From Meconema thalassinum (lineage: Eukaryota; Arthropoda; Insecta; Orthoptera; Tettigoniidae), in assembly GCA_946902985.2 (NCBI GenBank), contig OX336388.2:1502592545-1502656544 (forward strand): a DNA stretch of 64,000 nt, given 5' to 3'. This document shows, in pieces, positions 45,256-54,635 of this stretch. How positions within the stretch are numbered: position 1 is the stretch's first letter; every line of letters starts with the position of its first letter. The translations under genes and the position numbers were made by a program. A model generated the notes under the pieces. The model was not told where the DNA came from, searched no databases, and saw only the letters and a list, made by a program, of their open reading frames with translations.

Positions 45256-46510
45256 CGTTAGAAGCACCACTACTCCAGTACTGTTATTTTTTGTTCTAGC
45301 GACTTGAAATTTATTTTGGTGGTAGATGGGGTCAGGGCCAGTGATTTATGTCAAACAAATTTTTTTGTAAACTTTCTACTTTCCAAAATATAAAAATTTC
45401 AAAATTCGAGTGTTTTCAAAAAAATGTAAAAAATAAAAAAGTTTTATTATAAAAATAAAGGACATAGAGGCCATTCCTTTAAGCCCATAGAACATTTTTT
45501 AGAATGTTTGGTTTTATGAAAAATCGCCTACTTTCCAGTTGATCTTTTTTTTATTTTTTGTCGTACAGACCTGGAACTTGGTTTACAGGTAGAGGGGATA
45601 GAGACCTTTCATTTATGTTAAACAAACTTTTTCGTAGAATTCCTAGTTTCCAAAATAGTGACCATTTTTTCAAAATTTTATTTTTGTTGACCTAGAGACC
45701 TGAGACTTGGTATGGGAATAGAGGGGGTAAAGACAATTGATTTACGTTAGACAAACTTTTTTGTAGAATTCCTAATTTTGGAAATATAGCCCATTTTCAA
45801 AATTTTATTTTTGTTGACCTAGAGACCTGAGACTTGGTATGGGGATAGAGGGGGTAAAGACCACTGATTTACGTCAGACAAACGGTTTTGTAAAATTCCT
45901 AATTTTGGAAATATAAGCCCATTTTCAAAATTTTATTTTTGTTGTTCTAGAGACATGAGACTTAGTGTGGGGGTGGAGGGGGTAATGACCATTGATTTAC
46001 TTCAGACAAACGTTTTTGTAAAATTCCTAATTTTGGAAATATAAGCCCATTTTCAAAATTTTATTTTTGTTGTTCTAGAGACATGAGACTTAGTGTGGGG
46101 ATAGAGGGGGTAATGACCACTGATTTACGTCAGACAAACGTTTTTGTAAAATTCCTAATTTTGGAAATATAAGTCCATTTTCAAAATTTTATTTTTGTTG
46201 TTCTAAAGACATGAGACTTAGTGTGGGGATAGAGGGGGTAATGACCATTGATTTACGTCAGACAAATGTGTTTGTAAAATTCCTAATTTTGGAAATAAAA
46301 CGCTTTTTAAAAATTTTATTTTTTTGTCCTGGAGACCTGGGACTTGGTATAGTGGTAGAGGGGACAAAGGCCATTCATTTATGTCAAACAAACGTTTTTG
46401 TTAACTTTTTAATTTTGGAAATATAACCCATTTTGGAAATATGTTTTGGAAAATTTGAAAAATACACTATTTTTGGACTGAGAGTGGTATAGAGGTAGGT
46501 GTTGGAGTTA
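45256..46510. repeat. ~130-bp tandem repeats, right arm, from the centre
   Basis: Inverse of the left-arm array; same units, with the most regular ones at about 45780-46300. Confidence 0.8.
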
Positions 46511-46598
46511 ACATATGTCTTTTCAGAATTTTTAGATTAATGATATAGCCAACTTTCCAAATATTTTTGAAAAATTTGAAAAATACACTAATTTTTGA

Positions 46599-47072
46599 CT
46601 ATGCATGGGATAGAGGTAAGTGTAAGAGTTGAGAGTCATTGATAAACCTTAGAGTACTTTGGATTTTTTTTTGGAATTTTGTGTGTTGCTGTTGTTGTTG
46701 TTGCTGCTTACAAACATGGCTGTAATCATTTTGCAGCCATAAAAAAAGGACTGACATACTTTCCAAGACCAAATAATAAGCCCCCACAAGCAAGAGCAAA
46801 TATGAAAGCCAACAAAAGCCAACAAAAAAGCCTACAAAAGCCAACAAAAGCCAACAAAAGCCAATAAAAGCCAACATAAGCCAACAGAAACTGACCAAAA
46901 AAAAGCCAACAAAAAACTGACCAAAAAAGCCATGTAGCATGTTGGTAGTTGAGTGAGTTGTCATATTGACCGATAGATAGCAGGCTGGTAGTTGAGGAGT
47001 ATTGCTATCGACCGCTAGATAGCATGCTGGTCGTTCAGTGAGCGAGTGTTGAAATGGAGCGCTAGGTAGCAT
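46599..47072 (-). CDS. 157-codon open frame of low-complexity origin, right arm
   Basis: Mirror copy of the frame at 43391-43864, differing by at least one residue (Ala versus Asp in the QN-x-YSH stretch). It has the same hydrophobic tract and Gln run and carries the same doubt about being a gene. Confidence 0.2.
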   Translation of the reverse strand: MLPSAPFQHSLTERPACYLAVDSNTPQLPACYLSVNMTTHSTTNMLHGFFGQFFVGFFLVSFCWLMLAFIGFCWLLLAFVGFFVGFCWLSYLLLLVGAYYLVLESMSVLFLWLQNDYSHVCKQQQQQQQHTKFQKKIQSTLRFINDSQLLHLPLSHA

Positions 47073-47269
47073 GCTGGTCGTTCAAGTAGTTCTCATAGTC
47101 ACCGCTAGATAGCGGCAACATACTTTGCGTGTCGCATGCAGCTATTTAACAAAGTTTTACCTCATAAAAACGTGCTCGTATATGCTTTGTACAAAAATTG
47201 AATATACAATTAATCACTAAGTGTTTAGAACTAACATGTATAGCCTTGTGTAGGGAATATTGGGGTCCT

Positions 47270-47860
47270 TAGCAAGAAAGAGTGCCTAACACACATGAGT
47301 GTACAGCCTTTTGATATGCAGTAAGTACCTGATAACCTTGAGTAGGCCATAAGAATATTTTCAGTTGACTACTACCTGTCACAGTGTTTACATTGTGAAA
47401 GACCGTTGAAGCAACCAGTCTTTAGCCTTGTCATAAGCAGTGAACAGCTGTTACCCTTAACCAGGGGCATATTAGAGGACCCTTATCAAGAATATCATCA
47501 GTTGACTACCACCATTCACAGTGACCACATCGTGAAAGACTGTTAAAACAACTATTGTACAGCCTTGTACTACTCAGTAAGTAGCTGTGGATCTTGACTA
47601 TTGTATATTAGAGAACCCTTAGCAAGTATATAATCAGTTGACTACTACTTGTTACAGTGTTCACATCGTGAAAGACCGTCTCACTGTCCAGTATACAGCC
47701 TTGTCATACGCTGTAAAGAGCTGTTGGTCTAGACTAGGGGTATATTAGTGGACCCTTCACAAGAATATCACCAGTTGACTACTACCTCTCACGGTGTTCA
47801 CATCGTGAAAGACCGTCTCACTGACCAACCTCTAGCCCTGTGATACGCAGTAAGCAGCTG
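47270..47860. repeat. ~140-bp tandem repeats upstream of right-arm PolB
   Basis: Inverse of 42604-43200: four to five units with GTGAAAGAC(C/T)GT and CAGTTGACTAC blocks, ending about 20 bp before the PolB ATG. Confidence 0.7.
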
Positions 47861-47882
47861 TTTGCAGAAATCAACAATCATA

Positions 47883-50800
47883 ATGGAAGAAGCCATTCCT
47901 AGCTATATGTGTAAAGAGTGTGGAAAGACTTTTCTTCGAGACTATCATAGGAAGCGACATGAAGTATCGTGTGGTGAATTTCATGAGTGCAAGACCTGTG
48001 GTAGTACATTCAACAATGCCTACAATGGACGTCGTCATGAAGAATGTTGTAATGTTGTGTCGGTAGCTAAAAGACAAAAAGCAGAGCCTACAAAACATTA
48101 CCTACTGTCATTGGTCCCTGATAAAAATGGACTTATTGAATATGAGACATCTTTTGGAGGTCGACTTAAATCCTATTTCATTCGTTGCGATACGTGCAAG
48201 GATTTAAATTCATACCTTAAAGAGTCCAAACAGCAAATAATACAAGCTATGCAGAAAGAACTAGCAATGCACAAGTCGATAAAAGTTAATCTTGTGGCTG
48301 AATGTAGATTCATTCATACATCTACCAATGAAATTACAGATCGTGCATTTAAAACACGAAATCAGGCCCTATTTTTGGAAACGGACTTAAGTAGTTTCTT
48401 GGAAACACAATTTACAAAGTTAACTACGGAAATGGAGGAATCTGAGCTAAAAGGCAGTAATTGGGCTTTGTTAGCAGTGGAAGGAGTACGATTGAAAATA
48501 AATAAGTACAATCCCTTGCGTGGAAGCACATATATTCCATTACCAGCAGCTATACAAGCAAGAAAAGCCTGCATTAATCCTGAAAATTTGAATGATGAAA
48601 AGTGTTTTATGTATGCCATTTTAGCAAAACTGGTTAAAAAGAATGCTCATCGCATTAGTAAATACAAGGACCTGGACAACAAGTATGATTTTTCTGTAAT
48701 ATCGTTTCCTACATCGCTAGTTGACATTCCCAAATTTGAAAAAGCCAACGATATATCCATTAATGTATTTGGATTGGAACAAGACAAGAAATTGTTCTCT
48801 CTGAAGGTTGTGGATCAAGAGATGCAAGACCATCGCGACCTCCTTCTGCTAAGTTCATCATCCGGCCAGAACCACTACGTCTTTATCAAAGATTTTGATA
48901 AACTAGTAAGACATCAGATTACCCGCTATGAACATAAAATATATACGTGTAAACGGTGTTTTACACACTTTGATAATCGATATGGTCAACAAGGAATGGA
49001 AAAATTGAAAGAACATAGAGCTTTGTGTGTCCAGCATGACATTGCTAGGGTTGAAATGCCTATTAAAAACCCCATTGTCAAATTTTTAAACGTTGAAAAA
49101 ATGCTGAGAATACCTTACGTTATCTATGCAGATTTTGAAAGTATACTCTTACCCTATCAAACATGTTTACCCAATCCTAAAGCAAGTTATACAGTGCCAT
49201 ACCAGAGTCATGTTCCTATGAGCTTTGGTATATACGTTAAACCCTCACCTGCTGTGGAACACATAAAGACAAACCTTTCAAGCCAACCTGTTATTTATCG
49301 TGGACCTGACGCTGCAGGAAAGTTTATGGACTGTTTGATCTCAATAGCTAATGAAATTGATAGACTTTACAGCTTAAATGTTCCAAAGGCCTTAACTCAG
49401 GCTCAAGAAGCAGAGTTCCAATGTTCTGAAACCTGTTATTTGTGTCAAAAACCATTTACCCAACAGGACTGGAAAGTTCGAGACCACTGCCATATTACAG
49501 GGGAATACCGTGGAAGTGCTCACAATAACTGTAATTTGAGGTGTAAAACACGAAACCCCGTTCCTGTGTTTCTACATAATATGAGTGGCTACGACGCAAA
49601 TTTCATTGTAAAGCAATTGGGATGTACTACTGAGAGAGTGGATGTTATCGCTAACTCCAAAGAAAAGTACATTTCCTTTACCAAATATGTAGGAAATGTT
49701 AAGCTTAGATTTGTGGATACGTTTCGGTTAATGCCGAGTAGTTTGGAAAACTTAGTTTCCAACTTAACATCATACCCTGAAACAGACAAGTACTTTGGAA
49801 AAGAAAATGCAATGCTCATGACTCGTAAAGGGGTATTTTGTTATGACTACATTGACTCATGGGAAAAGTTAAGTGAAACGTGTTTACCTCCAAAAGAGGC
49901 ATTCTTTAACAAATTAAGTCAAGAAGATGTTAGTCAAGAAGACTATGAACATGCCAAAAGTGTCTGGAATCAGTTCAACATTAAAACTCTAGGGGAATAT
50001 AGTGACCTCTACCTAACTTCAGATGTACTCCTTCTTGCAGACAGCTTTGAAACCTTTAGAAACAAAACACTAGAAACACACCGAGTGGATGCTGCACACT
50101 TTTTTACTTCGCCTGGTTTAAGTTTCGAGGCAATGCTCCTTTACACAGGCATTGAACTGGAATTGCTACAGGATTACGATCAGATTCTTTTAATCGAGTC
50201 TGGAATACGTGGAGGCATATGCCAGGTGTCTCATCGGTATGCTGAAGCTAACAATAAATACATGGAAACCTATGATTCTGAGAAACCATCGCAGTTTATT
50301 ACCTATGATGATGCCAACAACCAATACGGGTGGGCCATGTGTCACTCCCTTCCTTATGGTGGATTTCAGTGGGTTTCTCCAGATACTGTTGATCTAGAAA
50401 AACTAAAGAAAGACGATCCTGTGGGATACATTCTAGACGTTGATGTTGATTACCCATCTGACCTTCATGATCTACACAACGATTTACCTTTCCTACCAGA
50501 GTGTACACAACCTAAGGATTCGTCTCTGAAAAAACTAATTCCTCATCTTGGAAATCGAAGGCGATATGTTGTTCACTACATGGCGTTAAAACAGGCTTTA
50601 GATCATGGAATAAAATTGATAAAAATTCATCGTGTGTTAAAGTTTAAACAAAGACCTTGGTTAAAGGCATACGTTGATTTTAATAACAACCTTCGAAAAC
50701 AAGCCAAAAATGATTTTGAGAAAAATCTGTACAAATTATTCAACAATGCCATTTTTGGGAAAACAATGGAAAATATCCGTAAAAGAATAGACATACGTCT

Positions 50801-51515
50801 TGTGACTGACAGCAAAAAGGCAGAAAAGCTAATAGCTAAACCAACATTCATCGACAGAACAATTTATGGTCCTAACCTAGCTGCTTTCCACATGGCTAAA
50901 CGTAACATTGTATTCAATAAGCCTATATATATTGGAATGTGTATACTGGATATTTCAAAAACTCTAATGTATTCCCACCACTATGATGTCCTGCTACCCT
51001 ATTATGGAATGAACAATCTTAAACTCATGTATATGGATACCGACTCGTTCATTTATTTGGTTAACACCCCAGATGTATATCAAGACAAGTTGGATTTCCT
51101 AGAACACCTGGACACATCAGATTATCCTACTAATCACATATGTTACTCTACATCAAACAAGAAAACGTTGGGGAAATTTAAAGACGAGGCTTGTGGACAA
51201 ATTATAAAAGCATTTGTTGGACTTAGAGCTAAAATGTACGCATTAGACATAAATGGTAAAGAAATCAAAAAGATTAAAGGTATTAACAGAGGTGTTGTCA
51301 AAAATTGTATAAGCTTTCAAGATTATAAGGATTGTGTCATGAAAAACAATGTAAAAAGAATACCAATGAACATTATCGCTTCTAAACAACATGACATATC
51401 ATCTATAAGACTAAACAAAATTGCTTTGTGTCCTGGTGATGATAAAAGAGTGATTGATGCTGATGGTATAGGTACACATGCCTATGGTCATTACTCAATC
51501 ATTAACCATGCTTAA
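47883..51515 (+). CDS. polB: Protein-primed-type DNA polymerase B, right-arm copy
   Basis: 1210 residues from ATG 47883, which sits in a good context (ATAATGG); the frame is open back to a TTG at 47862. Two C2HC zinc fingers at residues 10-30 and 36-56, and another C-x2-C...H...C at about 356-382. 3'-5' exonuclease: Exo I DFES (D417, E419), Exo II SGYD (D571), Exo III YLTSD (D714). An endonuclease-VII-like CxxC/DHCH zinc segment lies at about 518-550, between Exo I and Exo II. Polymerase motifs: A, D810 in DANNQYG; B, KLFNNAIFGKT near 951-960; C, YMDTDS (D1052, D1054). This matches the DNA_pol_B_2 family of Polintons, adintovirus-like elements and linear plasmids. All catalytic residues are intact, so it may be functional. 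Reads outwards, towards the right end. Confidence 0.95.
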   Translation: MEEAIPSYMCKECGKTFLRDYHRKRHEVSCGEFHECKTCGSTFNNAYNGRRHEECCNVVSVAKRQKAEPTKHYLLSLVPDKNGLIEYETSFGGRLKSYFIRCDTCKDLNSYLKESKQQIIQAMQKELAMHKSIKVNLVAECRFIHTSTNEITDRAFKTRNQALFLETDLSSFLETQFTKLTTEMEESELKGSNWALLAVEGVRLKINKYNPLRGSTYIPLPAAIQARKACINPENLNDEKCFMYAILAKLVKKNAHRISKYKDLDNKYDFSVISFPTSLVDIPKFEKANDISINVFGLEQDKKLFSLKVVDQEMQDHRDLLLLSSSSGQNHYVFIKDFDKLVRHQITRYEHKIYTCKRCFTHFDNRYGQQGMEKLKEHRALCVQHDIARVEMPIKNPIVKFLNVEKMLRIPYVIYADFESILLPYQTCLPNPKASYTVPYQSHVPMSFGIYVKPSPAVEHIKTNLSSQPVIYRGPDAAGKFMDCLISIANEIDRLYSLNVPKALTQAQEAEFQCSETCYLCQKPFTQQDWKVRDHCHITGEYRGSAHNNCNLRCKTRNPVPVFLHNMSGYDANFIVKQLGCTTERVDVIANSKEKYISFTKYVGNVKLRFVDTFRLMPSSLENLVSNLTSYPETDKYFGKENAMLMTRKGVFCYDYIDSWEKLSETCLPPKEAFFNKLSQEDVSQEDYEHAKSVWNQFNIKTLGEYSDLYLTSDVLLLADSFETFRNKTLETHRVDAAHFFTSPGLSFEAMLLYTGIELELLQDYDQILLIESGIRGGICQVSHRYAEANNKYMETYDSEKPSQFITYDDANNQYGWAMCHSLPYGGFQWVSPDTVDLEKLKKDDPVGYILDVDVDYPSDLHDLHNDLPFLPECTQPKDSSLKKLIPHLGNRRRYVVHYMALKQALDHGIKLIKIHRVLKFKQRPWLKAYVDFNNNLRKQAKNDFEKNLYKLFNNAIFGKTMENIRKRIDIRLVTDSKKAEKLIAKPTFIDRTIYGPNLAAFHMAKRNIVFNKPIYIGMCILDISKTLMYSHHYDVLLPYYGMNNLKLMYMDTDSFIYLVNTPDVYQDKLDFLEHLDTSDYPTNHICYSTSNKKTLGKFKDEACGQIIKAFVGLRAKMYALDINGKEIKKIKGINRGVVKNCISFQDYKDCVMKNNVKRIPMNIIASKQHDISSIRLNKIALCPGDDKRVIDADGIGTHAYGHYSIINHA

Positions 51516-51829
51516 AGAGTTAAGTTATGAATATCAAAATCTTCTGCCTGCAACTAGCAAATACATAAAACAAAACAATTTAGGAAATAAAACAATAGCA
51601 CTACAAAAATAAAAATAAAACAAAATAAGAAATGGCATTCATAATCAAAAATAAATAAAATAGAAAACAAAATAAAAACAAGTGTACAATTTATAACAAT
51701 AAGGAATATATATAAAAATGTATTATGTGTAAATAGTGTACATGTATTTAAAATAAAAAAATATTGTACCGTATGGAAACTGCTTGTACATTTTTATTAC
51801 TACCCACCTCTCTCCACTCCTAATGCAAA

Positions 51830-52540
51830 ATGAACATGTAAAACACAAATTGGAAAATCCATGTTTCCATATTGACAAAATAAAAAAACCATTAAACTGA
51901 AATTTTAAAAACTGTAAATGGGAATTTGGTAAATTGACAAATGTGTAAACAACAAATTGGAAAATCCATGTTTCTATATCATGAAATTGAAAAACTTTAA
52001 ACTGACATTTTAAGAACTGTAAATGGGAAATTGTGAAATTGATAAATGTGTAAACAACATAATGCAAAATCCATGTTTCCATGTTATGAAATTGAAAAAC
52101 CTAAAACTAACATTTAAAAAAATGAGAATGGGAAATTGGAAAATTGTCATATGTGTAAACAACAAAATGAAAAAAAAAACGGTTGGGGTAGTTATCATAT
52201 TGTACAGTAACCTATAAAACTAGCATAAGGATAGTTGCTTGTACCCTTATATACTTTGTGTATGTGCATTAGCCTTTGAATTAGCTTAAGTTAGGTTTGG
52301 CAAAGTTAGGTTTGGTGAGGTTAGGTATGTGACCTAGTAGTTTACTCTTTTCGGAAAATGTAAAAAGTAAAATCTAAAATCAAAAAATCTTAAATTTAAA
52401 ATGTAAAATCTAAAAAAAACTAACATCTAAAATACAAAAAATCAAAAATGTAAAATGTAAAATCTAAAAAATGTAAAATGAAAAAATCAAAAATCTAAAA
52501 TGTTAAAACATAAAATCTAAAATCTTTAAATGAGGTTTCT
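51830..52540. repeat. ~115-bp tandem and TTTTAGA-type repeats, right arm
   Basis: Inverse of 37926-38640, downstream of the right-arm PolB stop. Confidence 0.7.
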
Positions 52541-52956
52541 GTGGGTTAGGTTAGGTTAGGTTATAACTAAGTTTATTATTTGTGCTCTCTCATTTGCTCT
52601 TACATTTTTGCTCTCACTTTGAAGTTTGGTTATGTTAGGTTAGGTTAGGTTAGGTTAGGTTAGGTTAGGTTAGGTGTGGTTAGGTTATAACTAAGTTTAT
52701 TATTTGTGCTCTTACATTTGCTCTCACTTTTTTCTCATACTTTTTGCTAATTTTTTTTCGCTTGCAATTTTAAATTAGGTAGGTTACGTTAGGTTAGGTT
52801 AGGACAGGTTAGGTGAGGTTAGGTTAGGTGAAGTTAGGTTAGGTTATAACTTAGTTTATTATGTGTGCTTTCACATTTGCTCTCATATTTGCTTTGACTT
52901 TTAAGTTAGGTTAGGATAGGTTAGGTTAGGTTAGGTTAGGTTAGGTGAAGTTGGGT
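52541..52956 (+). repeat. Telomere-type (TTAGG)n repeats, right arm
   Basis: Mirror of 37512-37925. TTAGG runs on the plus strand, so the G-rich strand again points to the nearer end of the element. The longest block is about eight units (52638-52674). Spacers contain TTATTATTTGTGCTCT. Confidence 0.85.
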
Positions 52957-52961
52957 TAGGC

Positions 52962-53135
52962 AGAATTGTTGAGGTATGAATCAAAAGCCAGCTCTTGTCA
53001 GTTTTGCCTCACAAGGCTGAGTGTACCCCGTTCCACTCATGAGACCAGAAATTGAATTTCTTGGCAGAGCCGGGATTCGAACCTCAGGAATGACCTCCAA
53101 GAATGCTAGCCACTACACCAAGAAGTGGACAATAT
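52962..53135 (-). mobile_element. SINE family E copy in right arm
   Basis: Mirror of 37338-37511 (box B complement GGGATTCGAACC at about 53070). The same SINE at the same position in both arms means the SINE inserted before the arms were duplicated. Confidence 0.8.
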
Positions 53136-53392
53136 AAGGCTGGTCTTGATTATACATGATCATTTAACAATTACCTAATAATAATAATAATAATAAATAT
53201 TCCATTTGGCAACTACACGGCCGACCTCTCCCTGTGACGTAATCCACGGTCTCAGGCCGTGGCGGCCATTTTGCCCAATAGCCCCTGTGCCAGCTCTGAA
53301 TGACCCCTCCATAAGAATAACATAGAGTGATTGCGCGCGGCGGCCATCTTGCCCATTAGCCCCTGTGCCAGAACCGCTCTTTATTACCTACT

Positions 53393-53398
53393 CATGAG
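53393..53398. repeat. Right target-site duplication CATGAG
   Basis: Identical to 37075-37080; directly abuts the CCTACT end of the element. Confidence 0.9.
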
Positions 53399-53740
53399 TT
53401 GTAGTGTACACGCCAGGGAAGGTTTTCGACTTAGTAAATCAATATTACAATAGGTAGCGTGCGAGTATATTCAACAAATGGGTGACGGCGCTCGAATCGT
53501 TTCAACAAAGTCCCGTATGCATTCATATACCATTCATTTCATTGCGATGAAACTTTGGTGAGTTGTTGAGCACGCTCCCATGATTTATTTTGAGATAGTA
53601 AATCAATATTACAATAGGTTAGAGGTGGTTAACGGAAAAAGAAAAAAAAATATTGGGAATCCAAGAGTACTTCAACAAACAAAGTTACAACGACAACACT
53701 TTCTTTGATTGCCATTGCAACGCATGCCGGGTACAGCTAG
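53399..53740 (+). mobile_element. Helitron-like element, right part
   Basis: Continues the 35564-37080 array for about one and a half units (GTATGCATTCATATACCATT at 53515), then a unique tail. It ends GCATGCCGGGTACAGCTAG at 53740, followed by T: a short GC-rich terminal segment and CTAG, as in Helitrons. No Rep/helicase is present. Confidence 0.55.
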
Positions 53741-54068
53741 TATATCAATATATTTTAATTACGGAGACATTGTCTTGATAGGAAGTGACCATGCCAAACG
53801 CATTGACTGGCCATTGGGCCATGTTATGGAGATCATTCCAGGGAAGGATAATGTGACTCGTTTTGTACGTTTGAAAACAGCTACTTCACCACTACTCCGT
53901 CCCATTCAGAGAGTCTATCCTTTGGAGGTATCATCATATTGGACAGACAATAGAAAGGTCCAACGAAGATGTATATCGAAATCCCCTAATCCTCTGAGAG
54001 AAGGGATGTCAAAAGTAACCACTAAAAGTGGTAGAGCTGTCAAAATACCAAACAGATTAGACTTATAA
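53741..54068 (+). pseudogene. BEL/Pao pol C-terminus (DUF5641-type domain)
   Basis: About 108 codons to TAA at 54066. Contains YGDIVLIG, then DWPLGHVMEIIPGKD, VRLKTA and LLRPIQRVYPLEV. This is the characteristic domain after the integrase core in BEL/Pao polyproteins. The upstream part is cut off by the Helitron-like insertion at 53740. The 70 bp after the stop end in a purine tract (AAGTGGGAGGA) directly before the LTR. The apparent upstream ATG at 53709 belongs to the Helitron-like element. Confidence 0.8.
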
Positions 54069-54138
54069 TTATTTAAGTTTGAGGTATAATTATTTTTGTA
54101 TGGTTGAGTTGTTTCTTCACCAACTATAAGTGGGAGGA

Positions 54139-54327
54139 TGTCATATATTTGGGGCAAAGAAGCACTATATTATGATTGTCATTTGTTTCTTTTTAAAACT
54201 GGTGAAAATTAACTGCCAAGGCATCCAGAAGAATTTATAAATTGTCCTTTTGAATCAATACCTTTTCCTTATAGAAAATAAGATAAGAATCTGCGATACG
54301 CCGGTGAGCGTAATAGGCCTATTAACA
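54139..54327 (+). repeat. BEL/Pao 3' LTR
   Basis: Starts TGTCATATATTTGGGGCAAA and ends CTATTAACA. Matches the LTR at 26070 with several substitutions and small indels. Followed by CATGC, the probable TSD partner of CATAC at 26065. Confidence 0.75.
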
Positions 54328-54631
54328 CATGCACTCTTCACGAGTCTCCTTCATTTGTAGAATGAGCTAAGTTTGCATCTTAATCAACTTCGATTCTGAG
54401 TGATGGAGCGGAGTGTTCTATCCAAGGAACTTCCTGTGCTTAACAAAACTGTCTTCTGTGGTTCAATTTTATATATCAGCAGATGCAGATTCAATTCTGA
54501 CAGATTACACGGGGGAGGATTTTTAGTATAACACCAGTACATGATGCAATTATTGGGATTGTAGACACCGACTCAAGTTTCCACACCAACTTTATCTCAA
54601 TTGCCAGATTTGTGTAGGCTTAGATACTCTA
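54328..54631. other. No feature recognised
   Basis: Sequence between the BEL/Pao TSD and the Gypsy TSD. It contains no recognisable gene or repeat. Confidence 0.5.
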
Positions 54632-54635
54632 GTAG

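Larger units (their letters stand above)
37081..53392. mobile_element. Palindromic Polinton-like PolB element (16.3 kb)
   Basis: The whole element is one inverted repeat: arms of about 8.1 kb around a unique centre of about 49 bp (45207-45255). Outer ends are 5'-AGTAGGTAATAAAGAG and its complement, with one mismatch in the first 100 bp. A 6-bp TSD flanks it; size and TSD length agree with Polinton/Maverick transposons. From end to centre each arm holds: subterminal repeats, a SINE, AACCT/TTAGG repeats, TTTTAGA-type low complexity, ~115-bp repeats, the PolB gene (reading outwards), ~140-bp repeats upstream of it, and ~130-bp repeats to the centre. There is no integrase, packaging ATPase, protease or capsid gene, so mobility must have been supplied in trans or lost. 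The arms differ by only a few substitutions and small indels. Confidence 0.85.
26070..54327 (+). mobile_element. BEL/Pao retrotransposon shell filled with nested insertions
   Basis: Two LTRs of about 190 bp in direct orientation (26070-26259 and 54139-54327) are flanked by CATAC (26065-26069) and CATGC (54328-54332), a 5-bp TSD with one mutation. The left LTR is followed by a TGG-starting primer-binding site. The right LTR is preceded by the pol C-terminus and a purine tract. Gag, protease, reverse transcriptase and most of integrase are gone. Between the remnants lie about 27 kb of later insertions. The LTRs differ at several positions, so it is old. Pairing these two LTRs as one element is inference from orientation, TSD and order of parts. 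Confidence 0.65.

Noticed and set aside
47883..51515. Host replicative polymerase or a plain endogenous virus
   Set aside because: The zinc-finger plus endonuclease-VII-like PolB belongs to the mobile-element type, and no capsid, integrase or packaging gene lies near either copy.
37081..53392. Palindrome as a sequencing or assembly artefact
   Set aside because: The arms differ by real substitutions (for example PolB residue 306), the two flanks are different parts of one tandem array, and a perfect 6-bp TSD abuts both ends. A fold-back read artefact would not give a TSD. Raw reads should still be checked.
53709..53740. ATG start for the 119-codon frame ending at 54068
   Set aside because: The first ten or so codons belong to the end of the Helitron-like element; the BEL/Pao coding part begins only after 53740 and has no start of its own.
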